The position numbers and the translations under genes were made by a program. Below are positions 15,347 to 17,294 of a stretch of 17,294 bases of DNA, piece after piece. This stretch comes from an uncultured Asticcacaulis sp. (GTDB taxonomy: Bacteria; Pseudomonadota; Alphaproteobacteria; Caulobacterales; Caulobacteraceae). Position 1 is the first letter of the stretch, and each line of letters starts with the position of its first letter. The notes below the pieces were generated by a model. The model ran no database searches and was not told where the DNA came from. It was given only the letters and a program-made list of their open reading frames with translations. The DNA is taken from NCBI GenBank assembly GCA_946480525.1, contig CAMLLA010000029.1:1-17294 (forward strand). The letters run 5' to 3'.

Positions 15347-16234
15347 ATGACCGTCACCACAACACTGAATGGCTATATTCGCCGTGATCTCAAGCCGGAT
15401 GGACCGGTGCTGATCCGCATCGATGGTCCGGCCGGCTCCGAAGCACCGTGGGAAGCTGCCCCACCCGTCGACATTCGCGACGCCCGCCCCCTTCAGGCCG
15501 GCGCAGGCGAAGCTGCCTTCTTAAAAGAGCACGGCTTTGTCCTGCTGCCGCATTCGTCACAGGTGCGGGATTGGGACTCCGGCGGCGCCACGCCTTATGC
15601 GCAAAATGACATTGCACGCATCTATATGCCGGAGATCGATGCCGTCATCCGCCAGCGCCTCCTGCCGGGCCTGTCCCTTGAAATCGAACAGGGCCCCTAT
15701 CTGGTCCGGCGCGGTCCCAACGCCAATGGATATGCGCAGGGTATACATAATGACTACGGCCTGACACCCGATGACTACCAGGAAAGCCTGGAAGCCTGGT
15801 CAACGCCGGAATATGCCGCGGCATGGCGGCAAAGGTTCGACCGACGCGATGTCGCCGGCTTCATGGTCATCAACTTCTGGCGAACCGTCTATATGGACGC
15901 GCCGTTGAAGCATCTGCCTCTGACAGTCTGCGATCCCCGCACCGTCGCCCCGGAAGACAATGTCCCCGCCGCCCTGGTCGGATTTGCGCCAAACGGCAAG
16001 AACACCAACCAGTTGTCGCTGCGCTATTCGCCCCGCCAGCAGTGGTGGTACTATCCGGATATGACGACAGATGAAGTCCTGGCCTTCAAGATCTTCGAAT
16101 ATATGAAGGACAGCCCCAACGCCGCTCCCGACACCTGTTTCCATACCGCCTTTGCCGATCCGACCGCGCCGGCCGACGCGCCGCCGCGCAACAGCTGCGA
16201 ACATCGCGCCGGCGTATTCGTCATGCGCGACTAA
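15347..16234 (+). CDS. CmcJ/NvfI-like oxidoreductase
   Basis: A 295-residue cytosolic protein resembling the CmcJ/NvfI (AsaB-like) family, which includes enzymes of fungal and bacterial secondary metabolism. Visible marks are an N-terminal ARPL segment, RIYMPEIDAVI near 91-101, HNDYG with His134-x-Asp136, VINFWRTVYMDAPLKHLPLTVCD (174-196), LSLRYSPRQQWWYYPDMTTDEVLAFKIFE (223-251) and CFHTAFADP (264-272, His266). His134, Asp136 and His266 could be a metal-binding triad; this is inference from their spacing. The ATG at 15347 follows AGAGAGG; an ATG at 15305 lies before that site. A MarR-GNAT gene starts 37 bp downstream, perhaps co-transcribed or controlling it. The substrate is unknown. Confidence 0.82.
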   Translation: MTVTTTLNGYIRRDLKPDGPVLIRIDGPAGSEAPWEAAPPVDIRDARPLQAGAGEAAFLKEHGFVLLPHSSQVRDWDSGGATPYAQNDIARIYMPEIDAVIRQRLLPGLSLEIEQGPYLVRRGPNANGYAQGIHNDYGLTPDDYQESLEAWSTPEYAAAWRQRFDRRDVAGFMVINFWRTVYMDAPLKHLPLTVCDPRTVAPEDNVPAALVGFAPNGKNTNQLSLRYSPRQQWWYYPDMTTDEVLAFKIFEYMKDSPNAAPDTCFHTAFADPTAPADAPPRNSCEHRAGVFVMRD

Positions 16235-16250
16235 GGTTGCGTCCGCAAGA

Positions 16251-16272
16251 TTATCTGACTAAAGTCAGATAA
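16251..16272. promoter_or_regulatory. 22-bp perfect palindrome overlapping the MarR-GNAT start codon
   Basis: Arms TTATCTGACT and AGTCAGATAA flank a central AA. The last base is the A of the ATG at 16272. Its position and symmetry fit an autoregulatory MarR operator. There is no ribosome site between it and the start, so the mRNA may be leaderless or translated by coupling from the upstream gene. Confidence 0.8.
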
Positions 16273-17150
16273 TGCAGATACAGATCCAACAGGTTCGCCG
16301 CTTCAACCGCATCGTGTCCCAGCGCGCGGGCGTGCTTGACAGCTCCTATCTGGGCCAGGGACGGCCTCTGGGCGAAGCGCGGCTGCTCTTCGAAATCTCG
16401 GATGCCGGTTGTGACATCCGGACACTTCGCGACCGGCTGGGACTCGACTCCGGCTACGTCAGCCGGTTGCTTCGTGCCCTTGAACGGGAGGGTCTGGTGC
16501 GCCTTGCCCCGTCTGAGGCCGATCGACGCGTGCGATTCGTTACCTGGACCGCCGCCGGACGCGATGTCGTGGCAACCTATGACCGGCTGTCGGACGGGCA
16601 GGCGAAAAAAATTCTGCACCCGCTCGATGACCGGCAGCGCGAACGGCTGGTCACGGCCATGGCCGAGGTCGAGCGGCTGTTGCGGGCGGCCGCGATTACG
16701 ATCACCCTCGAAGAACCAGATAGCCCCGCCGCCCTCGCCTGCCTCGCAAACTACGGCGCCGAACTGGCCAGGGTGTTCGAGCACGGCTACGACCCCGCGG
16801 GTGACGGGCCGCCGGATCATGACGATTATCGTCGACCGCAAGGGGGCTTCCTGGTGGCATGGCTTGACGGTCAACCGGTGGGCTGCGGCGCGTGGAAACA
16901 GCTTGAGACCGCCACCGGCGAGATCAAGCGTTTGTGGATTTCCGAGACGGTGCGCGGAACAGGCCTCGGACGCCGTCTGCTGCGAATGCTGGAAGGCCTG
17001 GCGCGCGACGCCGGCATGACGCAGGTGCGCCTCGACACCAATCGCGTCCTTACCGCCGCCCAGGCGCTTTACCGCGCCGAAGGCTATCAGGAGACGGCCG
17101 CATATAATGACAGCCCTTACGCACACATGTGGTTTCGCAAGGCGCTTTAG
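16272..17150 (+). CDS. MarR-type HTH / GNAT acetyltransferase fusion
   Basis: A 292-residue two-domain protein. Residues 1-145 form a MarR-like winged helix: QVRRFNRIVSQRAGVLDSSYLG, GEARLLFEI, recognition region DSGYVSRLLRALEREGLV and wing SEADRRVRFVTWT. Residues about 150-292 form a GNAT N-acetyltransferase with acetyl-CoA motif RGTGLGRRLL and ending ALYRAEGYQETAAYNDSPYAHMWFRK. Such MarR-GNAT proteins are a recognised architecture. The acetyltransferase half may modify a small molecule, and the HTH half may sense it. The start is set by homology of the opening residues, since no ribosome site is seen. The palindrome at the start suggests autoregulation, and the upstream CmcJ-like gene may be in its regulon. 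Confidence 0.92.
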   Translation: MQIQIQQVRRFNRIVSQRAGVLDSSYLGQGRPLGEARLLFEISDAGCDIRTLRDRLGLDSGYVSRLLRALEREGLVRLAPSEADRRVRFVTWTAAGRDVVATYDRLSDGQAKKILHPLDDRQRERLVTAMAEVERLLRAAAITITLEEPDSPAALACLANYGAELARVFEHGYDPAGDGPPDHDDYRRPQGGFLVAWLDGQPVGCGAWKQLETATGEIKRLWISETVRGTGLGRRLLRMLEGLARDAGMTQVRLDTNRVLTAAQALYRAEGYQETAAYNDSPYAHMWFRKAL

Positions 17151-17196
17151 GTTGGCCGCCGGCATCTGATCGAAAGTTTACCCCCGCCTCTCGTCC

Positions 17197-17208
17197 TTGG
17201 CATGCCAA
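17197..17208. promoter_or_regulatory. Palindrome TTGGCATGCCAA upstream of the last gene
   Basis: A perfect 12-bp palindrome lies 52 bp before the ATG at 17261. A second imperfect dyad (GGTCCG/CGGACC, 17215-17239) follows. They may be operator or leader elements of the partial gene. Confidence 0.35.
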
Positions 17209-17260
17209 TCTTACGGTCCGAAGCCTATGGTTCCGGACCTGAAACCGACAGGAGGTTTTC

Positions 17261-17294
17261 ATGCCCAGACCCTATCAGACCGGCAGCGCCGGCG
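17261..17294 (+). CDS. Start of a gene cut by the window edge
   Basis: ATG at 17261 follows a strong ribosome site, AGGAGG (17250-17255), at ideal spacing. Only 11 codons are visible (MPRPYQTGSAG), which is too few to identify the product. It is separated from the MarR-GNAT gene by 110 bp that contain two dyads, so it probably has its own promoter. Confidence 0.6.
   Translation, partial: MPRPYQTGSAG

Noticed and set aside
16251..17165. Minus-strand frame opposite the MarR-GNAT gene
   Set aside because: The plus-strand product has two recognisable domains; the minus frame is a phase shadow without motifs.

Overview
The window reads as chromosomal DNA of a GC-rich alphaproteobacterium of the Caulobacterales, possibly Asticcacaulis-like. 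The best evidence is a 233-residue response regulator at 11872-12573 (minus) that matches CtrA from memory over nearly its whole length, including Asp51 and the C-terminal Ala-Ala. A dense cluster of GANTC (CcrM methylation) sites lies upstream of it. The genus is inference.

Region 1 (1-5772) is a chemotaxis operon on the plus strand, in the order cheA (5' end outside the window), cheW, cheY, cheB, cheR. It ends in a strong intrinsic terminator. A separate gene follows for a single-receiver protein with an arginine-rich helical tail. The cheA linker carries a 39-residue tandem repeat that includes a short motif resembling the CheY-binding peptide of FliM.

Region 2 (5773-8134) holds a DUF1579 protein, an aldo/keto reductase and, convergently, a secreted DUF4142 protein. 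A bidirectional terminator separates the last two.

Region 3 (8394-10231) holds an ArsR-type repressor and an ArsC/low-molecular-weight phosphatase-like protein on the minus strand. A SAM methyltransferase diverges from them, and its well-placed GTG start is cut off by an in-frame amber codon after seven codons. The ribosome-binding site of the ArsC-like gene can be paired in a 12-bp hairpin.

Region 4 (10331-11712) is a divergent pair, a short-chain dehydrogenase and an HxlR-family regulator. Two similar dyads (TATC-N5-GATA) lie between them, 22 bp apart centre to centre.

Region 5 (11872-13288) is ctrA with a 715-bp upstream region that contains no convincing gene. It has nine GANTC sites (six within 129 bp), a 12-bp inverted repeat with a 60-nt spacer, repeated GTGAAAA elements and an AT-rich tract.

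Region 6 (13289-17294) starts with a large minus-strand protein that combines a PD-(D/E)XK-like nuclease motif with a DUF2075/Schlafen-group-3-like SF1 helicase. This is the best candidate for an undescribed nucleic-acid-processing or defence function. Divergent from it are a CmcJ-like oxidoreductase and a MarR-GNAT fusion whose start codon overlaps a perfect 22-bp palindrome. A last gene begins at 17261 and runs off the window. No tRNA, rRNA, insertion sequence or CRISPR array was seen.
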